31,197 bases of DNA from Firmicutes bacterium CAG:555. GTDB lineage: Bacteria > Bacillota > Clostridia > Oscillospirales > Oscillospiraceae. The stretch covers positions 43,701 through 74,897 of the forward strand of contig HF986914.1 in the NCBI GenBank assembly GCA_000431075.1, written 5' to 3'. Below are positions 23,949-30,922 of the stretch, piece after piece (within the stretch, counting starts at the first letter, position 1; each line of letters begins with the position of its first letter). Position numbers and translations under genes: made by a program. Under the pieces are notes generated by a model. The model did no database searches and was not told the DNA's origin. It saw nothing but the letters and a program-made list of their open reading frames with translations.

Positions 23949-25988
23949 TCAATCGACATCAATATTAAGTTTTTTAAGCCTGCGGTAGAGTGCCGGCCGG
24001 GACATGCCGAGTTCGTTTGCGACCTTGCTCTTGTTACCTTTATACTTATCAAGAAGCTCGATTATCTGCCGTGTCTCGGTGTCCGCTTCGGACATTGCCG
24101 CACCGAAAATGCCTTCGTCATCCGGCTCCGGCTCGTCTATCTCCGCCTCTGCATCCTGAGCGAGCCATGCAATGTTGTCGGGTATATCGTTTATTGTTAT
24201 CTTCTGCGCTGCGGCAAGGTTCACGCCGTACTCGACGGCATTGCGCAGCTCACGCAGATTGCCCGGCCAATCATAGGCCTTGAACGCCTGGAGAACATTT
24301 TGAGATATGTATGTCACATTCTTGCCCATCGCCTTGGTGCACTGGCTAAGGAAGCAGTACGCAAGGTCGGGTATATCCTCCTTGCGGTCACGCAGAGCGG
24401 GCAAACGGATGGTGAAAACATTTATCCTGTAATACAGGTCAAGTCGGAATTTCCCTTGCTCCACAAGGCTTTGCAGGTTCTGATTTGTCGCGACGACTAT
24501 GCGCACATCGACCTTTCTCGGCTTGGTGTCGCCAAGGCGGGTGACCTGTCTGTCCTCAAGGACCTTGAGAAGATGCACCTGCAGGTCAAGCGGCATATCG
24601 CCGATCTCATCGAGAAACAGCGTGCCGCCGTCGGCAAGCTCTATCTTGCCGGGCGAGCCGCTCTTGCGTGCGCCGGTGAATGCACCCTCAACATAGCCGA
24701 AAAGCTCGCTGTCTATGAGCTCACGGGGCATTGCGGCGCAATTTAGCGATACAAACGGGCGGCCTCGGCGGGCGCTGGCGTTGTGGATAGACTGGGCAAA
24801 AAGCTCCTTGCCGGTACCCGATTCGCCGAGGATCAGCACGTTGCTGCTGCTTTCGGCGACACGCCGAGCCTTATACACGGCATTGGTGAAAGCCTCTGAA
24901 AAGCCTACAAGATTATCGAAGCTGTACTTTGCGACATATGCACTGGATTTTGCCGAAGTCGTGCGCCTGTCGGGAACGTCGGTATCGGTCAAATGGTCGA
25001 GCAGCTTCAGCTTCTGTGCCAAGAGGTTAGGATCTCTTGAAAGAAACATGACAGCGCCTATGGTCTCGCCCGCACTGATGACATCCTTTTTCTTCACATA
25101 GTAAGGTCCGACCTTGAGCATAACACGGTGTACCTGCGTAGGTGCCTCGGCATTAGCATCCTTTTCCGCCACCTCAGCAAGAGAGGGCGAAAAGTTCTCC
25201 AGCTTCAGGCCGATTATCTGATTCAGCTTGACATTTTGGCAGGTCAGGACATTGTCGCTGACATCGATAATGGTGTTGCTGTTGTCAATGCCAATATAGC
25301 ACATCCCGCTTTGTGCGATGAAGAAATTTATGACCGCATTGTACATGAGATAATTGGAGTTAAGAATGCTGTTCTGGCGGTACATATGGGTCTTAAGAAT
25401 ATAGCTGAATATTGCATCCACGCCTTCAACGTAGTGCGCCTTCGGGACGATTATCATGCAGGGAAACACTATGCCGACCCTGTCCGAATTTGAAAACTGC
25501 GGACAAGTCGCAACGCAAATATAGTCCTTCAGCGCATCAAGATAGTGCTCGCTGCCGTACACCCACCTGTCTTGCCCCGATTCAAAGGCAAGCGCCAATG
25601 CATTTGTGCCAATTCTCGATTCTGCAAGGTTTGAACCGAAGCGAAAATTCTTCGCCCTCAGCTCATCCTTGAGTTTCCTGCTTCCTCTTATCGCAAAAAC
25701 ATCAAGATGGTCGTCGACAAACACTATCGCCGCTCCGAGATAATCGAGCATTTCGGCCTCGGCATCGTAAAAATACGAGTCTCTTGTGTTGAGCTGCACG
25801 ATGACATTGGTCAAAACATCACGATTTAATTTGCCCGGAAGCACCTTTGAGGATGCGTCAACGCCAAACTCGGCAGACTTTCTCCAAGAGGCCGCAATAT
25901 CTTCCGGAACACATTTGTCTATCTCGCCCGTTTTGATAAAATTTTGTCTTGCAAGCTCAATTCGAGACTGGTCATTTAAATTTTTCAA
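23949..25988 (-). CDS. Sigma-54-dependent transcriptional activator (AcoR-type: GAF/PAS, AAA+, Fis HTH)
   Basis: The 679-residue protein has, in order: an N-terminal ASWRKSAEFGVD segment typical of AcoR-like proteins, a GAF-type sensor (about 60-200, with IGTNALALA), a PAS-like domain (about 215-315), the AAA+ domain with Walker A GESGTGKE (388-395), the sigma-54-contacting GAFTGA loop (435-440), Walker B GGTLFLDEIGD (about 454-464) and arginine region FRLDLYYRINVF, and a Fis helix-turn-helix (about 650-673). There is no receiver domain, so it senses a small molecule directly, not a phosphorelay. It is flanked by two operons with perfect sigma-54 promoters, so it almost certainly controls both. 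The first ATG is used; no strong ribosome site is seen. Confidence 0.95.
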   Translation of the reverse strand: MKNLNDQSRIELARQNFIKTGEIDKCVPEDIAASWRKSAEFGVDASSKVLPGKLNRDVLTNVIVQLNTRDSYFYDAEAEMLDYLGAAIVFVDDHLDVFAIRGSRKLKDELRAKNFRFGSNLAESRIGTNALALAFESGQDRWVYGSEHYLDALKDYICVATCPQFSNSDRVGIVFPCMIIVPKAHYVEGVDAIFSYILKTHMYRQNSILNSNYLMYNAVINFFIAQSGMCYIGIDNSNTIIDVSDNVLTCQNVKLNQIIGLKLENFSPSLAEVAEKDANAEAPTQVHRVMLKVGPYYVKKKDVISAGETIGAVMFLSRDPNLLAQKLKLLDHLTDTDVPDRRTTSAKSSAYVAKYSFDNLVGFSEAFTNAVYKARRVAESSSNVLILGESGTGKELFAQSIHNASARRGRPFVSLNCAAMPRELIDSELFGYVEGAFTGARKSGSPGKIELADGGTLFLDEIGDMPLDLQVHLLKVLEDRQVTRLGDTKPRKVDVRIVVATNQNLQSLVEQGKFRLDLYYRINVFTIRLPALRDRKEDIPDLAYCFLSQCTKAMGKNVTYISQNVLQAFKAYDWPGNLRELRNAVEYGVNLAAAQKITINDIPDNIAWLAQDAEAEIDEPEPDDEGIFGAAMSEADTETRQIIELLDKYKGNKSKVANELGMSRPALYRRLKKLNIDVD

Positions 25989-26042
25989 ATCAATTTCTCT
26001 CCGTCTTATACATTTCGTCGAAAATTGTCAAAACATAGTGTT

Positions 26043-26075
26043 CGTACGGTCAAAAAAGTGTCCGCTGACCGTTCG
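26043..26075. promoter_or_regulatory. Inverted repeat, candidate binding site of the sigma-54 activator
   Basis: Arms CGTACGGTCA (26043-26052) and TGACCGTTCG (26066-26075) match in nine of ten positions. The site is about 225 bases upstream of the plus-strand sigma-54 promoter, a usual enhancer distance, and lies just downstream of the activator's own predicted promoter, so it could also serve negative autoregulation. Confidence 0.55.
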
Positions 26076-26087
26076 GTGTTCGCCAAA

Positions 26088-26117
26088 ATTGTAACGCTGT
26101 TTTGTATCGTGTGTCAA
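26088..26117 (-). promoter_or_regulatory. Sigma-A promoter of the sigma-54 activator gene
   Basis: On the minus strand TTGACA (26117-26112), an 18-base spacer and TACAAT (26093-26088) lie about 95-130 bases ahead of the activator ATG. A second, poorer candidate is TTGACA-15-TATAAG at 26031-26005. Confidence 0.65.
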
Positions 26118-26282
26118 GTCCCTTTCGGAGTATTGAAGCGGAAAAAAATATTTTTTCTAAAAAATTTTTTAATCATTTTCTGCACAAAACAAGTATAATT
26201 GTTTATATTGTTAGTTAAATAATTAGCGTTTTCGACCTTTGTACTCCTTTCAGCAACATTTTTTCGTGTGTTCGACCTATGC

Positions 26283-26297
26283 TGGCACACTTTTTGC
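26283..26297 (+). promoter_or_regulatory. Sigma-54 (-24/-12) promoter of the acyl-CoA dehydrogenase-etfBA operon
   Basis: TGGCAC-ACTTT-TTGC is an exact -24/-12 element (GG-N10-GC). Transcription should start near 26309, giving a ~50-base leader to the ATG at 26359. The rest of 25989-26282 holds the activator promoter, the inverted repeat and an AT-rich stretch (26140-26230) of a type that could bend DNA toward the enhancer-bound activator. Confidence 0.94.
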
Positions 26298-26358
26298 TTT
26301 ATGTATGTCGTAAGGGTAAAAAACCACAACATGTATCATCATGAAAGGAGTCAATTAC

Positions 26359-27522
26359 ATGATCGACTTTAAACTTACCGAAGAACAGGAACTGTTGCTT
26401 GAAAGCGCAGAAGAGTTCATCAAGCAGGGCAACTACGACGAGTACTTTAAAGAGTGCGACCGTGAGCACAAGTATCCCGAGAAGGCTTGCAACGCTTTCG
26501 TAGAAGCCGGCTTCCACCGCATTGACCATCCCACCCAGTTCGGCGGCGACGGCCTCGACCTCGTTACCACGGTCCTTCTCAAGCTTAAGTTCTATGAGAA
26601 CGGCTGGCCTGCACTGACCATCCCCGGCGGCAGCCTTGAGATCGACAACATCATGGCATACGGTACTCCCGAGCAGCAGGCAAAGATCCTTTCCTACGCA
26701 TCCAAGGGCATCAAGTCCTACACTCTCGGCTTCACCGAGCCTCAGGCCGGTTCCGACAACAGCGGCATGACCACCAAGGCCACCCATGAAAACGGCAAGG
26801 TGTACATTGACGGTCACAAGACCTTCAACACCGGTGCTACAGTTGCACCTTACATGATGTGCATCGCCCGTGAGTACGAAAACGAGAACCCGTACAAGGA
26901 TATGTCTTGGTACCTCGTTCCTCTGGACGCACCCGGCGTCAAGATCTCCGTCCTCGACAAGATCGGCTGCCACTGCATGCCCACCTGCGAAGTTTATCTT
27001 GACCATGTCGAGCTCGACGAATCCGACCTAGTCGGCGTTAAGGGCAAGGGCTTCTACCAGCTGATGAAGAACTTCGAGACCGAGAGACTGTTCACCTGCG
27101 TCTCCAATGTCGGTATGGCAATGTGCGCATACAACGACGCCCTTGCATACGCAGGCACCCGCAAGCAGTTCGGCAAGAACATCGGCGACTTCCAGATTAT
27201 CCAGCAGAAGCTGTGCGACATGAAGATCAAGTGCGACAACATGTACAACATGCTGCTTCGCTGCGCATGGAAGAAGCAGAACGGCGAGCAGCTCGGCGTT
27301 GACGCTTCCCTGCTCAAGCGCTACACCGGCAAGGCCGCATTTGAGGTCATCGACGACGCAATGCAGGTCATGGGCGGCATCGGCTACACCAACGACTGCC
27401 GTATCGCACGCCTGTGGCGTGACCAGCGCGGTGCCCGTATCTACGCAGGTACCGAAGAAGTCATGGTCCACTCCTCCGCAAGAGCACTTATAAAGAACGG
27501 TCCTTCTACCTTCTGCAAATAA
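26359..27522 (+). CDS. Acyl-CoA dehydrogenase (CaiA-like enoyl-CoA reductase)
   Basis: The 387-residue flavoprotein has the acyl-CoA dehydrogenase signatures TLGFTEPQAGSDNSGMTTKA (about 122-141) and AMQVMGGIGYTNDCRIARLW (about 334-353). Over its length it resembles crotonobetainyl-CoA reductase CaiA, including the start FKLTEEQELL and YFKECDREHKYP. The usual C-terminal catalytic glutamate is replaced by Ala363 (IYAGTEEV); a glutamate at 242 (NFETERL) is at the place used by isovaleryl-CoA dehydrogenase. Followed by FixAB/CaiFix-like EtfBA, it more likely reduces an enoyl-CoA than oxidises an acyl-CoA. ATG 26359 has AAAGGAG eight bases ahead; the ATG at 26341 overlaps that site. Codons are strongly C/G-ending, a sign of high expression. 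Confidence 0.93.
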   Translation: MIDFKLTEEQELLLESAEEFIKQGNYDEYFKECDREHKYPEKACNAFVEAGFHRIDHPTQFGGDGLDLVTTVLLKLKFYENGWPALTIPGGSLEIDNIMAYGTPEQQAKILSYASKGIKSYTLGFTEPQAGSDNSGMTTKATHENGKVYIDGHKTFNTGATVAPYMMCIAREYENENPYKDMSWYLVPLDAPGVKISVLDKIGCHCMPTCEVYLDHVELDESDLVGVKGKGFYQLMKNFETERLFTCVSNVGMAMCAYNDALAYAGTRKQFGKNIGDFQIIQQKLCDMKIKCDNMYNMLLRCAWKKQNGEQLGVDASLLKRYTGKAAFEVIDDAMQVMGGIGYTNDCRIARLWRDQRGARIYAGTEEVMVHSSARALIKNGPSTFCK

Positions 27523-27558
27523 ACTAAAGACCACCACTCCATTGGAAAGGACTCCAAA

Positions 27559-28326
27559 ATGAAAGTAGTAATCTGCTATAAGCTCGTACCGGATGTATCA
27601 AATGTCAAGGTCAAGGCTGACCGGACGCTCGATCTGTCCGAGTGCGAATGGTCGATAAGCCAGTACGACCTCAACGCAACCGAGGCTGCTAACAGACTTG
27701 TCGCATCCAACGAAGGCAGCACACTTACGGCGCTGACCTTCGGCGGCAATATCACTGACAACTCCAAGCTCCGCAAGGCGATCCTTGCAAGAGGCCCGCA
27801 CGATCTTGTCATAGTGAAGGATGAGGCGGCAGGCTCTGCCGACACATATGCGACCGCAAAGATCCTTGCCGAAGCGATCAAAAAGATTGGCGATGTCGAT
27901 GTCGTTGTATTCGGCGAAGGCTCGGGCGACATGTATGTCCAGCAGACCGGCAGCATGGTCGGCGCAATGCTCGGCTGGAACACCGTTAACTCCGTGAACG
28001 CTCTGAGCATGGCAGACGGCAAGCTCAATATCGGCCGCCTCGTTGAAGAGTGCACCGAGAACCTTGAGCTCACCCTCCCTGCCGTTGTCAGCGTCACGAG
28101 CGATATCTGCCCGCCGAAGATTGCAGCAATGCGTGATATCCTCGCGGCAGGTAAAAAGCCCTGCGTCGCATGGACGAGCGAAGATGTCGGCACCGGCATC
28201 GAGAATAAGTCCGTGACCGAGAGCATTCTTGCTCCCATGCAGACCGACCGCAAGAAGATCGTCAGCGGTGCTGCCGACGAAGATCATATCAATGCTGTTG
28301 CCGCCGTGCTGCGCAGCGTGATGTAA
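27559..28326 (+). CDS. etfB: Electron transfer flavoprotein beta subunit (FixA/CaiFix-like)
   Basis: The 255-residue protein starts VVICYKLVPDVSNVKVKADR and includes CEWSISQYDLNATEAANRL and GPHDLVIVKDEA, closely resembling FixA/YdiQ proteins that donate electrons to CaiA-type reductases. Later FGEGSGDMYVQQTGSMVGAM is the corresponding FAD/AMP region. It differs from the bifurcation-type EtfB of the other operon, so the locus holds two distinct Etf types. It lies 36 bases after the acyl-CoA dehydrogenase; GGAAAGGA precedes the ATG. Confidence 0.92.
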   Translation: MKVVICYKLVPDVSNVKVKADRTLDLSECEWSISQYDLNATEAANRLVASNEGSTLTALTFGGNITDNSKLRKAILARGPHDLVIVKDEAAGSADTYATAKILAEAIKKIGDVDVVVFGEGSGDMYVQQTGSMVGAMLGWNTVNSVNALSMADGKLNIGRLVEECTENLELTLPAVVSVTSDICPPKIAAMRDILAAGKKPCVAWTSEDVGTGIENKSVTESILAPMQTDRKKIVSGAADEDHINAVAAVLRSVM

Positions 28327-28339
28327 GGAGGTAGTCAAA

Positions 28340-29245
28340 ATGCTTAATAATGTTTTTGTTATCTCCACAAAGAAGGCAAACAGCTTTGCGCTGTGCCTTG
28401 AGGCCGCAAAATACGGCGAGCATGTCAGCCTCATTTACGCAGGCAAGAAGGACGATGCAGTCAATGCCGAAAAAGCATACTGGCTCGGCTCCCTCGACAG
28501 CACCTCTTTCGTGACCTATATTCCTGAGATCGTAAAGCTCGTTAAAGAGCAAAAGCCCGAGCTTGTGTTCATAGAACTCACGAAGAACGGCCGTTTGGCG
28601 GCAGCTCATGCGGCAGTCGCACTCGAGACCGTCGTTCTGACCGATGTCAGCGAGCTTAGTGCAGCCGACGGCAAGGTCACCGGCAAGAGGATGGTCTATG
28701 GCGGCAGCGCCGTCAAAACCGAATCGGTCAGCGGAAGCGCCGTTGTTTGTCTGTCCGTTCAGGCCGACAAGGAGGCTCAGCCCACGGCGGCAGGCGAAAT
28801 AATCGAGCTTGCAGCCGAAAATTGCGGCGGCATCACCTTCACCGGCAAGACCGAGCGCACCGTCCAGACAGTTAACCTCAATGCGGCAACCAGAGTAGTC
28901 GGCGTCGGCCGTGGCTTCTCCACCGAGGAGAGTCTGAGCATCGCAAGGGACTTTGCGGCTGCCTTTGAGGCCGAGATCGGCTGCACACGCCCCATCGCCG
29001 AGGAAGAGCGCTGGATGCCCACCGAACGCTACATCGGCGTTTCCGGTGCGATGATAAAGCCCGCCGTTTATGTTGCGGCAGGTATCTCCGGTCAGGTTCA
29101 GCACACTGTCGGTGTCAACGAGGCCGGTCTCATCATTGCAATCAACAAGGATGAGCACGCACCCATATTCAACAACTGCGACTACGGCATAATAGGCGAT
29201 GTGGCGCAGGTACTCCCGCTGCTCGCCGAAAAGCTGAAAGCATAA
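28340..29245 (+). CDS. etfA: Electron transfer flavoprotein alpha subunit (FixB/CaiFix-like)
   Basis: The 301-residue protein has the Etf-alpha C-terminal FAD domain: VVGVGRGFSTEESLSIA, CTRPIAEEERWMPTERYIGV, SGQVQHTVGVNE and NKDEHAPIFNNCDYGIIGD. This is the FixB/YdiR-like branch that partners with FixA. It begins 13 bases after etfB with AAGGAGG. It would pass electrons to the acyl-CoA dehydrogenase. No transmembrane segment or Fe-S motif is seen. Confidence 0.93.
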   Translation: MLNNVFVISTKKANSFALCLEAAKYGEHVSLIYAGKKDDAVNAEKAYWLGSLDSTSFVTYIPEIVKLVKEQKPELVFIELTKNGRLAAAHAAVALETVVLTDVSELSAADGKVTGKRMVYGGSAVKTESVSGSAVVCLSVQADKEAQPTAAGEIIELAAENCGGITFTGKTERTVQTVNLNAATRVVGVGRGFSTEESLSIARDFAAAFEAEIGCTRPIAEEERWMPTERYIGVSGAMIKPAVYVAAGISGQVQHTVGVNEAGLIIAINKDEHAPIFNNCDYGIIGDVAQVLPLLAEKLKA

Positions 29246-29262
29246 ACCACAGCATCGCAAAA

Positions 29263-29296
29263 CCGGGGACAGGGCCGCTTCGGCGGCCTGTCCCGG
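29263..29296 (+). other. Stable hairpin with UUCG tetraloop after the etfA gene
   Basis: About 14 base pairs with two single-base bulges are closed by cTTCGg, a very stable tetraloop. No T run follows, so it is more likely an mRNA-stabilising or processing element than a full terminator; partial read-through to the permease is possible. Confidence 0.65.
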
Positions 29297-29374
29297 AATG
29301 CGTCACTTAAAATCTTACTACCCCCTCTCATACACCCTAATACACCCACCCGTGCAAAAGTGATTGCCAAAGTT

Positions 29375-29404
29375 TTGACTTTGTCAATGTAAGTCACCTA
29401 TACA
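29375..29404 (+). promoter_or_regulatory. Candidate sigma-A promoter of the GntP-family permease with overlapping palindrome
   Basis: TTGACT (29375-29380), an 18-base spacer and TATACA (29399-29404) lie about 43 bases ahead of the permease ATG. The -35 overlaps a palindrome TTGAC-TTT-GTCAA (29375-29387), which could be an operator. No sigma-54 element is visible here. Confidence 0.5.
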
Positions 29405-29446
29405 ACCATACATAAGAATATAACCATAAGGATTAAAGGAGATAAC

Positions 29447-30784
29447 ATGATAGGAATTATCGGAATCATTCTTGCAGTTGCCCTGTTCGTATTTATGGCG
29501 ATCAAGGGCTACAACATGGTCCTCGGCGCAGTCCTTGCGACCATCGTCATGGCGCTGTTCAACTCGCTGCCCGTCTACGAAGTCGTAATGGGTACATATG
29601 TCGCCTCCGAAGGCGCAGCCGGCACCGGCTTCATGGCCTTCATGGCAGGCTTTATCAAGAACTACATGCTGCTGTTCGTCCTCAGCTCCCTGCTCGGCAG
29701 GATCATGGCTGACGGCGGTGCGGCACGCCGCATCGCTCTGAGTGCGGCAAAGCTCGTCAACAACGCCAGCGAGGCAAACAAGAAGTTCGCCTGCGCAGCT
29801 CTCGTTCCCGTGCTTTACTTCATCCTCAGCTATGTCGGCATCTCCGGCTTCGTTCTCGTTTTCACCATCATGCCCATCGCAAAAGAGCTGTTTGAGAACA
29901 CCAACACTCCCTGGCGTCTGTACTGCTTTGGCGGTCCTCAGGCTGTCGGTGCGACCATGCTGGTCGGCTCCCTGCAGGCAGGCAACATCTACGCATCCGA
30001 TGTCTGCGGCACCACCACCATGGCAGGTATTGCTCCCTCTCTCATCGGTATCGTCGTTTGGATCATCGCAACCGTCATCCTTCTTAAGGTAATGCTCAAG
30101 AAGTCCGTTGACAAGGGCGAAGGCTTCCTGACCGACGGTGCAGCCATCAAGGCAGCAGCAACCTCCGCACAGCTTCCCGAAGAGAAGCTTCCGAACTTCT
30201 GGGTCTCCATCCTGCCCCTGGTTCTCGTTATCGTTCTTTCCGCAGCATTCAAGATCCCCGTTATCCCCGCACTTCTCTACAGCTGCGTGCTTGCTATCCT
30301 CCTGTTCTGGAAGAACATCTCCAAGACTCTCAAGAGCACCCTCGCAAACGGCATCACCAGCTGCTTCGGCGCTGTATTCACCGTTTCCGCAACCTTCGCA
30401 ATGGGTTCCGTTATCAAGATTCTCCCCGCATTCACCCACATCATGAGCGCTTTCAACTCCCTGCCCGGTCTGCTCGGCGGCGTCGGCCTGACCATCCTCT
30501 CTGCATTCATCATGGCCTCCGCTTCCTCCAACATTGCAGCATTCGGCTCCACAATCCTTGAAAGCATGACCACCGCCGGCATCGAGAACGGCATCGCACA
30601 CCGTCTGATGACCATCAACGGCTTCTCCTGCATGGGTCCGCACAACGCCGGTATCGCAAACGCCTGCGCCGTTACCAAAATCGAGTACAAGCGCTGCCTG
30701 ACAGTCTACATGCTCGCAACCTGGATCCCCGGCGGCTGCGCAGCCATCGTCACCGTCGCACTTGCGGCACTCGGTGTATTCTAA
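29447..30784 (+). CDS. GntP-family permease (hydroxy acid/organic acid transporter)
   Basis: The 445-residue integral membrane protein has about 12 hydrophobic segments and GntP-like features: the first helix pair IIGIILAVALFVFMAIKGYN, FIKNYMLLFVLSSLLGRIMA with DGGAARRIALSA, and a long second half with ILSAFIMASASSNIAAFGST. GntP proteins are H+ symporters for gluconate, fructuronate, D-serine or 3-hydroxybutyrate-like acids, which fits uptake of a hydroxy acid for this locus. The exact substrate is unknown. AAAGGAG is five bases ahead of the ATG. Codons are strongly C/G-ending, as in the upstream genes. Confidence 0.88.
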   Translation: MIGIIGIILAVALFVFMAIKGYNMVLGAVLATIVMALFNSLPVYEVVMGTYVASEGAAGTGFMAFMAGFIKNYMLLFVLSSLLGRIMADGGAARRIALSAAKLVNNASEANKKFACAALVPVLYFILSYVGISGFVLVFTIMPIAKELFENTNTPWRLYCFGGPQAVGATMLVGSLQAGNIYASDVCGTTTMAGIAPSLIGIVVWIIATVILLKVMLKKSVDKGEGFLTDGAAIKAAATSAQLPEEKLPNFWVSILPLVLVIVLSAAFKIPVIPALLYSCVLAILLFWKNISKTLKSTLANGITSCFGAVFTVSATFAMGSVIKILPAFTHIMSAFNSLPGLLGGVGLTILSAFIMASASSNIAAFGSTILESMTTAGIENGIAHRLMTINGFSCMGPHNAGIANACAVTKIEYKRCLTVYMLATWIPGGCAAIVTVALAALGVF

Positions 30785-30799
30785 TTAAAACTTTACCGA

Positions 30800-30892
30800 A
30801 AGCAGGCAAATTATCTGCTTGAAGAGCATCGGCCTGCTTGCGGATCGAGATCTGTAAGCAGGCCATTTTAAAGCCGAATTTTCTCTCGGCTT
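30800..30892 (+). promoter_or_regulatory. Leader with mutually exclusive hairpins before the second CoA-transferase
   Basis: AAGCAGGC (30800-30807) can pair with GCCTGCTT (30832-30839), which can instead pair with AAGCAGGCC (30856-30864); AAGCAG can also pair with CTGCTT at 30815-30820. A further stem AAGCCGA/TCGGCTT lies at 30871-30892. No long T run follows. The competing pairs suggest RNA switching, but also simply repeated sequence. Confidence 0.4.
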
Positions 30893-30922
30893 CCATATTA
30901 CAGCTGAAAGGACACCTCATAT

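Noticed and set aside
26341..26358. Earlier ATG as start of the acyl-CoA dehydrogenase
   Set aside because: That ATG lies within the ribosome-binding site of the ATG at 26359 and has no site of its own.
29350..29367. Sigma-54-like element before the permease (GTGCAAAAGTGATTGC)
   Set aside because: The essential GG of the -24 element is missing; a sigma-A promoter is the better reading.
26359..30784. Carnitine/crotonobetaine reduction (cai-fix) locus
   Set aside because: The acyl-CoA dehydrogenase and EtfBA resemble CaiA and FixAB and CoA-transferases are present, but there is no betaine (BCCT) transporter, CaiC ligase or CaiD hydratase; the permease is GntP-like. Only the reductase/Etf chemistry is probably shared.
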